Shown here in pieces: positions 22,799-31,864 of a stretch of DNA of 64,000 nt (position 1 is the first letter of the stretch; the number at the start of each line of letters is the position of its first letter). The DNA is taken from NCBI GenBank assembly GCA_040954595.2, contig CM082577.2, forward strand, positions 16,306,001-16,370,000, in the 5' to 3' direction. The position numbers and the translations under genes were made by a program. This stretch comes from Balanoglossus misakiensis (lineage: Eukaryota; Hemichordata). The notes beneath the pieces were generated by a model, which saw only the letters and a program-made list of their open reading frames with translations, did no database searches and was not told where the DNA came from.

Positions 22799-23309
22799 CG
22801 TCGCCGCACTGGGAGACATTGGCCTGGACCAGACTGCAGACCCCTCGACGTGGGAGGACAGGACAGGGTGTTTGTGGAGCTACTTCGTATGAACCAGGGG
22901 AGGAAGCCGGTGATGATCAACGTCAGGGGGACCGCCGAGAACAGAAATGACCCTGCTGACCATGACGCGCCACTGCAGTGAGCAGCAGAAAATCCACCTC
23001 TGGGATTTTAGGGTGTGTGTGGAGACCGTAGGGGACTGGCGGCGATATTTCCCAAAATCCTATCTCGGGTTCTCGGCGGCAGTCCGGCAGTTTGACGAGC
23101 AACAAGTAGAAGCACCGCAGGCCATCCCCGAGAATAAGATCCTCGTTGAGACTGAATGGCCCAGGGAGCGTGTATGGGAAGCGCAGCACATTAACACTCC
23201 AGCCTTCCTGGGAGATGTGGCCTCAGAAGTGGCGAGACTTTGGGGGACGTCGACCTGGCAACTGTTAGCACAGACGGCGGAGAACACCCGCCGTTTGTAT
23301 AGGCCGTAG
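22799..23309 (+). pseudogene. TatD-family DNase, near-complete C-terminal half with frameshifts
   Basis: Reading across three frames the family order is clear: VAALGDIGLDQ (GE-x-GLD block, Glu replaced by Asp), VFVELLRMNQGRKPVMINVR (expected I-H-C-R, with the metal-binding His replaced by Asn), SEQQKIHLWDF (expected KIHLHCF, second His lost), and then one open frame from 22947 with YFPKSYLGFSAAV, ENKILVETEWP (ETDSP loop, Asp replaced), HINTPAFLGDVASEVA and the terminal helix TAENTRRLY. The changes strike metal ligands specifically and at least two frameshifts exist, so the copy is inactive. It ends 0.3 kb before the second RAG1-N-like exon on the same strand. Confidence 0.75.
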
Positions 23310-23689
23310 ACTGAGCAGCGAGATTGCAAGCTACTAGGGAATGTGAAGTCCGTCACCGACGGAGGAAAACAAACACAAAAATCCTTGCTATAGATAAGCT
23401 TTCGCTGACAGGTTTGTCTCACATTTCCTTAGTGTTAAGATAGTTGTTAAGTTAGTAGTTAAGGTAGGCATCGGTCGCTTCGTGTAGGTACTATACACAC
23501 TGTCGGTGCACTCACAAGTATTATTTTTTTTCCTCTTAGGGTGAGTATTACTTCACGATCAAATTCGGCGCGAATTTTGAACCCATTCCGCCAATTAGCG
23601 TTTGATAATACTGTTACTTGGTCCTTTTATGGGTGTGTGTGATCATGGTGCCGGGCTAGAATTTCATCAGACAGTCATTGAATCACGAT

Positions 23690-23916
23690 GTAGATTTTGT
23701 TTTGGTAATTTAAACCGTGCTGGTGCTAGTAAGTACAATGTATGTGATTATATTTTTGATATTGGGGCCATTTTTCATGTCGATGTTTCCTGTGATGAGG
23801 ATGGAGTTCATCCAAGGAAATTCTCTGGCAACTGTCATAGGAAACTTTTACGTGGGAGGGAGGCTCTCCTTCGCCAAAAAACTACACCATGTTTTGGGGT
23901 AATAAATAAAGTTTAG
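23690..23916 (+). pseudogene. RAG1 N-terminal zinc-region-like exon, second locus
   Basis: The frame (open from 23602) contains CRFCFGNLNRAG, then IFHVDVSCDEDGVHP, RKFSGNCHRKLLRG and a stop at 23914. Compared with RAG1 (C-R-I-C, F-x-IDV-x-x-D-x-D-x-IHP, FCHNCW) the first Cys pair and the acidic-HP block are kept, but the second pair has Ser in place of its first Cys. It is clearly a different, diverged copy from that at 3.4 kb. It may be one exon: a possible donor follows within 200 bases, and an acceptor lies before 24048. Confidence 0.6.
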
Positions 23917-24047
23917 ATTATTCAAAAGAAAGTAAATCTGGACTGTGGGTAAAAAGTTACATGTAGTTTGTTTGCATCTGGCCCTCTACTGCTTTTGGTG
24001 CACATATGCTATTATAATGGTTTAATTTATGTTCTCCCCTACACAGT

Positions 24048-24371
24048 ATGTGTTTGTACAAAGTTGTACCTAACTACTGCAACGAAGATAAAGAAGATGA
24101 TCTCAACCTGTCTGTACATGACATTGTCGAAGTTGAGGGGTTACCATGGAAATTCCATGGTACCCCTCAACAACCAAGAGGTTTGTTGAAGGGGAAAATT
24201 ATTAACCAAGAGAGAAGAGGTTCTTCTCCAACCAATTACGTCTTGTATTTTGGAGAGCAACAGAGTCCACTGCCACCAACTCCACCACTTCCATTGCGAA
24301 CAACATCAGCTAGTAAGTACAATAGAATATTAGATGAGATGCAACTGCTACTCAAAGGATCTTTGGTATAG
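24048..24371 (+). CDS. Unrecognised ORF following the RAG1-N-like exon
   Basis: The frame of 107 codons is preceded by a pyrimidine-rich acceptor (…cccctacacag). Its N-terminal third is acidic (NEDKEDDLNLS). A 41-base near-palindrome at 24131-24171 sits inside the coding frame and encodes EGLPWKFHGTPQ. The end is Pro-rich (PLPPTPPLPL), followed by a helix and a stop. I do not recognise the domain. Its position suggests a further exon of the same transposon gene as 23690-23916. Confidence 0.35.
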   Translation: MCLYKVVPNYCNEDKEDDLNLSVHDIVEVEGLPWKFHGTPQQPRGLLKGKIINQERRGSSPTNYVLYFGEQQSPLPPTPPLPLRTTSASKYNRILDEMQLLLKGSLV

Positions 24372-25400
24372 TTTTTGCAGTGAGCACCGTGTTTCAAATA
24401 TGAGTGCACTTTAAGTATCCATGGTTTCTGTGCAGGATTTACCTTTGTTTGCACTTTGCTTCAAAAATAATGAGACTGGGTTCCATAATTTATTTTCACA
24501 TTAATAAAATAATGCACTCGTTAGCAGGTGTTTAATGAGAAACTGGATAGCATGACTTCAGGATTAACAACTGATAAAAATGATTTCTGGGACAAAGATT
24601 GTTCAGCAAGTAATGTTTAAAGAAAAAAATATAGATCACAACTCTGCCATTTATTACTAATTGTTAGCAACACCCTGTGAAGAAACATGCAAACATAATT
24701 CAGTGATCAAATCGACATTTTGTTGCCCAGTTACAGCTAATATGATGACTGTGTCAGACTGTACAGATTGATGTTTTCTTGGCTACAATTATTTCACTAA
24801 TATTACGATCACATTCCAGGTCCAGCTGGCAAACTTTGTTTGCTTCGCACAATTTTGCAATCCAGATGGCAAACTAGAGTTTTGATGAATGTTCGAAAGT
24901 TTTCATTAATAGGAAAGAATATAAAATCATATATTTTCATAGCAAAGGTGTAATTTTTAACACTTGGTTTTCTCTCAGCAACTATTAAAAAAAAGTTTGT
25001 CCCTCTATAAAGTAAACTGAAACGCTAAATGATCTGCACCTAATCAGATATTGTCTTTGAATTATGAACACTTACTAATAAATCTGTTAGTAACACTGTT
25101 GTTTTAATTTCCAGGTGGTCCAATATGGGGTGAGATCCCCGCCAAAACTAAAATAATTCAATTAATTGCTATTTAGTATTATTGACTATTTTTATCATAA
25201 TTTGCTAAACATTTTATATTTGCATAGATAGGTGCTGATTATTAGCAATTATGTGCTCAATTATAAGGTAAGGTAAAGTCAAGCCAACAGTAAGGTGGCC
25301 AGGATTTTGCTGTGAAAATAACTGAGACAATTCTTTGTCAGTTTTCTAAACAAAATTCAATTTTAATGCTTGAATAAAAAGCTTAGTATCATGGTACGTG
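24372..25400. other. No gene recognised
   Basis: AT-rich sequence with only short ORFs. No terminal repeats or conserved coding blocks seen. Confidence 0.55.
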
Positions 25401-25409
25401 GGACCTAAG

Positions 25410-26020
25410 CTTATAACAGAACTCATGCACACACAGGGGGCTCACCCTCTGCGATTTTATCAAACAAACAATCAAATCGCGGAGGGAGAGCACCCTGCGA
25501 TGCACACAGCCCAATTCGGCCGAAATTGTCAGACTGTGTACTGACTGATAATAAACGGTCATTTCACCCCAGCTATGCGCTCCAAAACTGATGTGGCATT
25601 AACACCAGAGGACGTGTACTGATCTGAGTGAATCAGATCCCGTGAGGAGTACGGTGCCCAGAGTACACGTATCCAGAGAAATGCCAATAGTTTTGCTACA
25701 ACTTCGCCCGCCATGTTGCAAGGTCGACCTTGCTCTCCGGAAAATACGAGACTGCATGTAGTCGAGCGAGCACGTGCGAGCGGATTATGTCGTTGCTTCC
25801 ATCGATGATGAGGCGAATTAAGACATAGCGCTAATGAATATCGTCTGTCATGACTGTCACACCAAAACCATCCTTTACAGTAAATATAAAAACAGAACAG
25901 GAAAGTCGGCGAGGTCAGTACACGACGTGTCTTCATTACCGAGAAGCCATTTGTATCTGATCGATTTTGCATACTGGTCAGGAAGCCACGCCTTACAGCC
26001 TCGTTCGCGGATGACCTGTT
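25410..26020. repeat. Dispersed repeat, copy 1 of 2
   Basis: From about 25560 the sequence matches 28636 onward almost base for base for about 200 bases (for example GAGGACGTGTACTGATCTGA and TATCCAGAGAAATGCCAATA). It then matches with small indels to the shared end GCCTCGTTCGCGGATGAC. Upstream, AACTCATGCACA is also shared. No coding capacity is convincing; the ORFs on both strands are not conserved between the two copies. Confidence 0.8.
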
Positions 26021-26084
26021 TCATTCAACATTGTAGTGATGCATATGCAAATGATGTGGCGTGCATTTAGGCCACTGTCGGCTA

Positions 26085-27060
26085 AGGGAGCATTCGTTTT
26101 TTACAGGGAGGGGGGGGGCCGGTGGAAATCAGGGGGGGGGGTTTACTTTTACAAAGCAGTTTTTAGGGGGGGTGCAAATTTTATAATCAATGGTTTGGGG
26201 GGGGGACAATTTTTACAACAGATTTTATGGAATTATAGCAAAAAACAACAGAATTGACCGTAAAGTGTATAAATAGAATACGAACATGTCTTTATTCTGT
26301 GTGATCAGGTGACAACAAGTACACTTTTGATCACAAAAATAACATTTTCAGGCTGTATCGTGGCTATATTATGACATACATCACTTTTAAAACTCTTTGG
26401 AAACTGGAAAAATAGCTATATTCCGAAATACGGATATATGGAGTGTTTGCAAAGATTTTCAGACTTTGTTATCACATACACTCAAACAAACAGGATTATA
26501 TAGATAAGAACACAAATATAGATAAGAACACCAATGGGAACCTAAAAGGAATCTAAAAACCCTTGTACAAAGCATTTGTACAAGTTGTATTAAAAAAATA
26601 CTGTCTATGACATCACGTACAGCTACTGTGGCTATACGGTAGAGTGTAATGTTAAAAATTGAATGTAATTCAGAATAGAACAGAAACAGTGAACTATGTA
26701 AGCTGAAAGTTTCTGACCTAGACATGTACATGAACAGACATAAATTGACAACAGAGAAAAAGATGCTGAAAAAAGACAAACTGAAAATAGTTGAAGCGCA
26801 CATTGGCCGGAAACTGTGTCAAACAACTCTGGAAAGTCTCAGAGTAAACCATGAGAGGGACAAAGAGGAGGATGAGCAGGAGGATGAAGAGGATGACTTG
26901 GAAGAGGACAGTGAACCAGAAGATGAACATGTAGTGATAGGTGAACTAGGTGATTCAGAGGAAAGTGACTCAGAAAGTGATAGCGGCGACATTGAAAATG
27001 AACTCTTTCATGTAACAAGATCAGGCAGACAATGCACTACTTGGTTTCATGGTTGATTAT
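26085..27060 (+). mobile_element. TIR element related to 32022-32981, right end missing
   Basis: The left end GGGAGCATTCGTTTTTTACA is preceded by TAA, and the following G-rich stretch matches the element at 32 kb. Both elements also share an acidic coding segment. The right TIR was not found here, although sequence like its inner part lies near 27100-27160. The copy is longer inside (about 450 bp more before the acidic segment) and so is nearer the parent form. Confidence 0.65.
26724..27056 (+). CDS. Acidic ORF carried by the TIR element
   Basis: The frame of 110 codons starts basic (MNRHKLTTEKKMLKKDKLKI), has a short amphipathic part, then a long run of Glu/Asp (about residues 47-90 with EEDEQEDEEDDLEED and SESDSGD), and ends VTRSGRQCTTW and a stop. 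The acidic tract followed by a T-R-S-G-R motif suggests a nuclear or chromatin-associated linker region rather than a catalytic domain. A shortened copy of the same segment lies at 32560-32770 inside the second element, with a different last few residues. The parent gene is unknown. It could be a transposon accessory protein or a captured host exon. Confidence 0.4.
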   Translation: MYMNRHKLTTEKKMLKKDKLKIVEAHIGRKLCQTTLESLRVNHERDKEEDEQEDEEDDLEEDSEPEDEHVVIGELGDSEESDSESDSGDIENELFHVTRSGRQCTTWFHG

Positions 27061-28560
27061 GTGGTATGTCGAACATACACCAATATCTGACAAAGTTTGA
27101 TAAGTTTAATCCGGGGTCACATTTTAGAAAAGTAATTTCGAGGGGGGGGTTGATTTGGGGGGTCTTTTATACCCCGCACCGGGGTTTAACTTTCTACAGA
27201 GACTGGCCACCTCAGTTAGCCATTTGCTTGTTTCCTCCAAAGTGTGACATTTGCACTACATGAATACTTTGATTTCTATGGCTTTTAAATTTTGATTTTG
27301 AAATTTTCACTCTAATTCCTCAACGTACTTTTCCTAGATAAAAATAAATAAATTTATATCTACTTCATATCATTGTTAGTATCTAAAACAGAAAAAGTTA
27401 TTAAATGGGCAACCTTAATTAGATGATACAAATCATGGAGAATTGTTGGTAAAATATTGTACTGCGCAACCGACCCCCTAAAAATACACACATAGCAACT
27501 AAGCAAAGATACCAACTTGGTATTCCAGTGCCATACGTATTTTTATAGACTTGGGACATCAACTGGCTATGACATCCAGTAGCGTAAAGGGTTAAACAAA
27601 AAACAATATATGACATATTACAGGCTGCCTGGGGCTACAATAAGCAGCAGCTTATATTGAGCAACTTGAAAAGTAAATTAGTTTATTATCCATCCATAAA
27701 TTGTGTGCTTCAAATTAAAGCTTCCATTTAATACGTCAGAGAAACAACCTATTTGTAATCTTTCTTAAATTGTGTGTAATGATTTTATTGGCATTCCCAA
27801 GATTCAGTGGCTTCCATATCATTAGGCAGTGAAAGTTATTTGGTACTTTTTTGTGCATTCTCAAGATGAATCTTGATCTAAAGATGAATCTTGAAATAAC
27901 TTCCATATATTTAGGCAGTCAAACAGCAATTTAATAATTTTTCTGCATTCCCCAAATGCTCCTTTAAATAGCTTCCAAACATATCAGGTCATTGTACACA
28001 ATGAAGACAGCTACCTCTTACACATTTAAACATGATCATTTTTTGTTCCAGACTTTTTTCTTCTTAGTCAATGAAGAAACATGTTAGTTATGTTTTTGTT
28101 GGATACTGTGTATAAGATTTCCTAAAAAATGCATTCCCAAGATGCACCTGTTAAACAGCCATTTGGTAATTTTGCTTCATACGTGGACAAACTAAAACAC
28201 TATGCAACACAAAAGCAGGCAAACATCTTATTCTCACCAAGTACATTACAGATAAAGACAGATTGTAAGAATATACTCAAAGTACAAAACGGCCTCCACT
28301 TCTTTTCATAAAGCTACAGTATTGAGTTCCTCTGCTCTTTCCGAAGCAAATTCTATACTCTATCTCTGCCTGCGTGATTTACTACAAGCTTAAATCAGAC
28401 TGTACGAAATAAGTTTGCACAATTTACACTGTGAGTGTGGGGTTTAACCATAGCTCTTATTTTAACAAAATGTCATGCCAAACTGCACTATAACTAATAA
28501 TAGTATGCCATGCCGCAGCCTAGCTCTGTATTGTGCCTCTTTCGCTGAGAGGGGCGGCGG
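27060..28560. other. No gene recognised
   Basis: AT-rich. Around 27770-28150 several near-copies of GCATTCCCAAGATGCA and CTTCCAAACATAT-like words recur at irregular spacing, giving a faint degenerate tandem pattern. No coding region is supported. Confidence 0.5.
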
Positions 28561-28564
28561 CCTA

Positions 28565-29075
28565 AAGCTCATAAAAGAACTCATGCACAGCCCAGGAAAA
28601 TGTCATGCTGTGTACCGACTGATAATAAACGGTCATGTCATTTCACCCCAGCTATGAGCTCCAAAACTGATGTGGCATTTACACCAGAGGACGTGTACTG
28701 ATCTGAGTGAATCAGATCCCGTGAGGAGTACGGTGCCCAGAGTACACGTATCCAGAGAAATGCCAATAGTTTTGCTACAACTTCGCCCGCCATGTTGCAA
28801 GGTCAACCTTACTCTCCGGAAAATAGGAGACTGTAGTCGAGCGAGCAAGTGGTGTCGCTATCGTCGATGAGGCGAATTCAGACATAGCGCTAACAAGTAG
28901 TGTCTGTCATGACTATCACACCAAAGGCGTTATTTAACGGTAAATATAAGAAAAAATCAGGCAAAGTCAGCGAGGTCTGTACTCGACGTGTCTTCATTAC
29001 CGAGACGCCATTTGTATCTGATCGATTTTGCATACTGGTCAGGAAGTCACGCCTTACAGCCTCGTTCGCGGATGA
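28565..29075. repeat. Dispersed repeat, copy 2 of 2
   Basis: Same-orientation copy of 25410-26020, about 3.1 kb downstream. Its right side ends where the LINE 3' fragment begins. Confidence 0.8.
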
Positions 29076-29095
29076 CTGGGAATACCAGCGTGTCT

Positions 29096-29680
29096 ACTTT
29101 CCTCTATTTGTAACGGAAGACAGGAGCAGCGGAAACAAGCAAATGTTTGAAGTGCTTTACAATCTAGTTTTAAAGTCAAGTACTTTTCTACATCTAATGT
29201 GCTTTTAAATTCAATGTAAGAACGCATTTTCGGTTTCTTGTCAATAGCTTCCCACCATTTTTGTTTAAAAACGTCCTTTAGTCTTAAATCAAATTCTTGC
29301 AAGAACCAGTCTTTATCACCAACTTCCTGTGCCAGCCAAACGTATCCAAAGCCATAAGAATATAAAATATGTTTGATAGAAGTTGCCCAGTTTTGTCGCC
29401 GCAGTAGATCAAGACTCTTAAGCATAGAATACGCTTGACGTGGCAGTCTAGAAGGTGGTAGTTCAATTACACGAAGCCAAAACTTAATACAACGCTTTAA
29501 AGTTAAAATAAACACAGGAAACCTGCCACATTCAGCAACCACCGCCTCCTTTTGAGCATTTGGTGGAAGTCCCATGTACAGTCGACAAATTTTCCTTTGG
29601 ACTTGCTCTATTTTTCATAATACTGATAGCCCCATACTTCAGAGGCATAAAGCATGACGGGTATAAATAGTGGATTCAAA
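29096..29680 (-). pseudogene. LINE retrotransposon ORF2, C-terminal fragment
   Basis: Read on the minus strand, the sequence shows PVMLYASEVWG, then after a frame change IEQVQRKICRLYMGLPPNA, VVAECGRFPVFI, CIKFWLRV, NWATSIKHILYSYGFGYVW and EKYLTLKLDCKALQTFACFR. This is the usual tail of non-LTR retrotransposon ORF2 after the reverse transcriptase (the GSEVWG, QRKF-R, E-x-GR-P-L and K-W/YW blocks). Only this end is present and it has at least one frameshift. It is not continuous with the 5' LINE piece at 34-36 kb, although both are on the minus strand. Confidence 0.75.
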
Positions 29681-29689
29681 TAACATAAA

Positions 29690-30226
29690 GTGAGTTTTAA
29701 AAGGTTATCACATGAACTGGCCCTGATCACCACCTGTGTGACGTAGACCAGGACAGATCAAAAATCCTGATCACCCCTGTGTTACGTCATCAACCGGAAC
29801 TATTTCCACCGATTCGCCGTAGCTTTGTTGTCAAACAGAAACAGTACGTGTAGCGCGCGGCATTTACAATACAGAAATGAAATAAAAAAATTACGGTTCC
29901 ATGACAATAACGCTTTGTAAGCTCAAAACAGAAAGGTGGAATTTGGAAAGAAGACAGTCGACGCAACGATCATGGACGATCGTGGCTGTCAAAGTTTTGG
30001 GTCAGGTGTACATAGCCTAGTCTAGGCAAGTCCGGTACGTTCCGAGTCGAATCAGTGTGGGGAATTGTTTCGAGCCAGTTCAGCGTGACGACTGAACCTC
30101 TCTATTGCACCGGTCAACGAAATGTATAAGACGTGGAAACAGGTTGCAGTAAAATTGTTAGAGAATCGATTACATTTGTGTAAGGCCGAACTTCGAGCGA
30201 ACGGAACTCAACGGGACGACTTGTTG
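29690..30226. other. No gene recognised
   Basis: The stretch contains a copy of TACGTCATCAACCGGAACTATTT (29780s) that resembles GACGTCACCAAACGGAACTATTT near 30695. The two may be edges of one repeat. No coding signal is seen. Confidence 0.45.
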
Positions 30227-30310
30227 GGAGATTTTATGAATGATCAGCGATAGTTCACCATTTGCGTATATGCAAATGATGAACTATCGCTGATCATTCA
30301 TAAAATCTCC
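30227..30310. repeat. Near-perfect hairpin, 84 bp
   Basis: GGAGATTTTATGAATGATCA at the left is matched by its exact inverse at the right, and pairing continues inward through CGATAGTTCA, leaving a loop of only about 20 bases. No ORF. Confidence 0.9.
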
Positions 30311-30446
30311 AAACATATATCTCCTGGGGGACATAATCCCGCTCAGTAAAATACGACACCGCTCCAAAATTGTTGCAAGGTACTGAATTGTTTTAGTCCT
30401 GCCTCTTCTAACGAAAAATAAGAAGACTGTTCATGTGATAAATATA

Positions 30447-30601
30447 TAATCCCATGATATCTTTCTTTGTTTAACGTCATCGTATACTCGTGGTTTTCGC
30501 GGAAGCGTACAACTTCTCGCCTGCGGCTCGAAGTTGCACTGCTCCGCGAAAACCACTCGTATACGATGACGTCAAACAAAGAAAGATATCATGGGATTAT
30601 A
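30447..30601. repeat. Near-perfect hairpin, about 155 bp
   Basis: TAATCCCATGATATCTTTCT and CGTCATCGTATACTCGTGG on the left are matched inverted on the right. The arms are about 60-70 bp and the loop is GC-rich. A MITE is likely. Confidence 0.88.
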
Positions 30602-31054
30602 TGTAATTATCACATACATAGCCCCGCATATACCATAGTATGACGTCAGACGTAGGTAAATTTGCACCAAGTGTTATTGTAATACCCATCCCTCTGACGT
30701 CACCAAACGGAACTATTTTAAACTTGTAGACAAAGTCCTCTTAGGGCGACAAAATTCAGTGCAATTGTTGGTTTTATTTCGATAATAAAAAATAAGCAAA
30801 GATAAATAAAATGTTTCGTATGTGTAAATATGGACGATCGACGATTAGTTTTACCTGTGTACATTTTTATCGCACCAACCGGCACCAAAACTGTCGCGAG
30901 GTCGTCAGTACTGAGCCAAAGTCGTCGCGTTGTCGAACGAGCGACAGGTACAAAACTGAGTATTCGCAAAAATGTTGATGCGACGATTAGAGCAAAACGG
31001 TCTAGTCCAGGAGATAGGTGCCGTTAATCAGAATTGTTGGTAAGGAAGGTTTGA

Positions 31055-31850
31055 GAAGTATTCTATGTAAAAAATGGTGCTGATTCCAAAAAAGTCAGTC
31101 TTATTGACCCCACTCAAGACAAAATTGCCATTTTGGCCATTTTTAACCCAAAAATGGTCTTTTTTAGAAAACACTAAAAACACACTGTTTTCGTCACATT
31201 CTGAGATCTGATGACATATGATATGCTTATTCTATGTAAAATTTGGTGAATATTACGAAAAAAGTAGTCCGATTGACCCAAAACGATTTTTTGCCCAAAA
31301 AACGTCATTTTTAGAAAAAAAATAAAACACACGGTTTTCTTCATAATGATTGATCTGGTGATATATGGAAATTCAATTCTATGTTAAAAGTGGTGACTTT
31401 AAAAAATAAAGCAGTCTTATTGACCTCAATCAATACCAAAATGCCATTTTGGGCCACTTTTTGAGGTCAAAACAGGTCATTTTTACAAAAAAACTCAAAA
31501 CAAATTGTGTTCTTCATTTTCAGAGATCATTGGATATATGAAATGTCCATTCTATGTAAAAAATGGTGCTGATTCCAGAAATAGCAGTCTTATTGACCCT
31601 ACTCAAGAAAAAATGTCATTTTTGCCACTTTTTGCCCAAAATTGTCATTTTTAGAAAACACTCAAAATTTATATATTTTCTTCACTTTCGGAGATCTGAT
31701 AATGTATTATATGCCCACCCTTAGTAAAATTTGGTGATTATTCCAAAAAACAGATTTATTGACCCAACCTAATGCAAAAATGCCCTTTTGGAAAGTTTTT
31801 GCCCAAAAAGGCCATTTTTAGAAAAAAAATTAAAAACAAATTCTTCGACT
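31055..31850. repeat. Diverged satellite array, about 165-bp unit, five units
   Basis: The marker TCTATGTAAAAAATGGTG or close variants begins units at about 31062, 31234, 31379, 31551 and 31721. Each unit also has a TTATTGACC word and runs of CCAAAA-TG-CATTTT. The units differ by substitutions and small indels, so the array is old. It runs right up to the tyrosine-recombinase exon. Confidence 0.75.
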
Positions 31851-31864
31851 CCATCTTCCCACAG

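Noticed and set aside
31055-31850. CRISPR-like array from regularly spaced repeats
   Set aside because: Units are contiguous, diverged and about 165 bp, without constant repeats and unique spacers.
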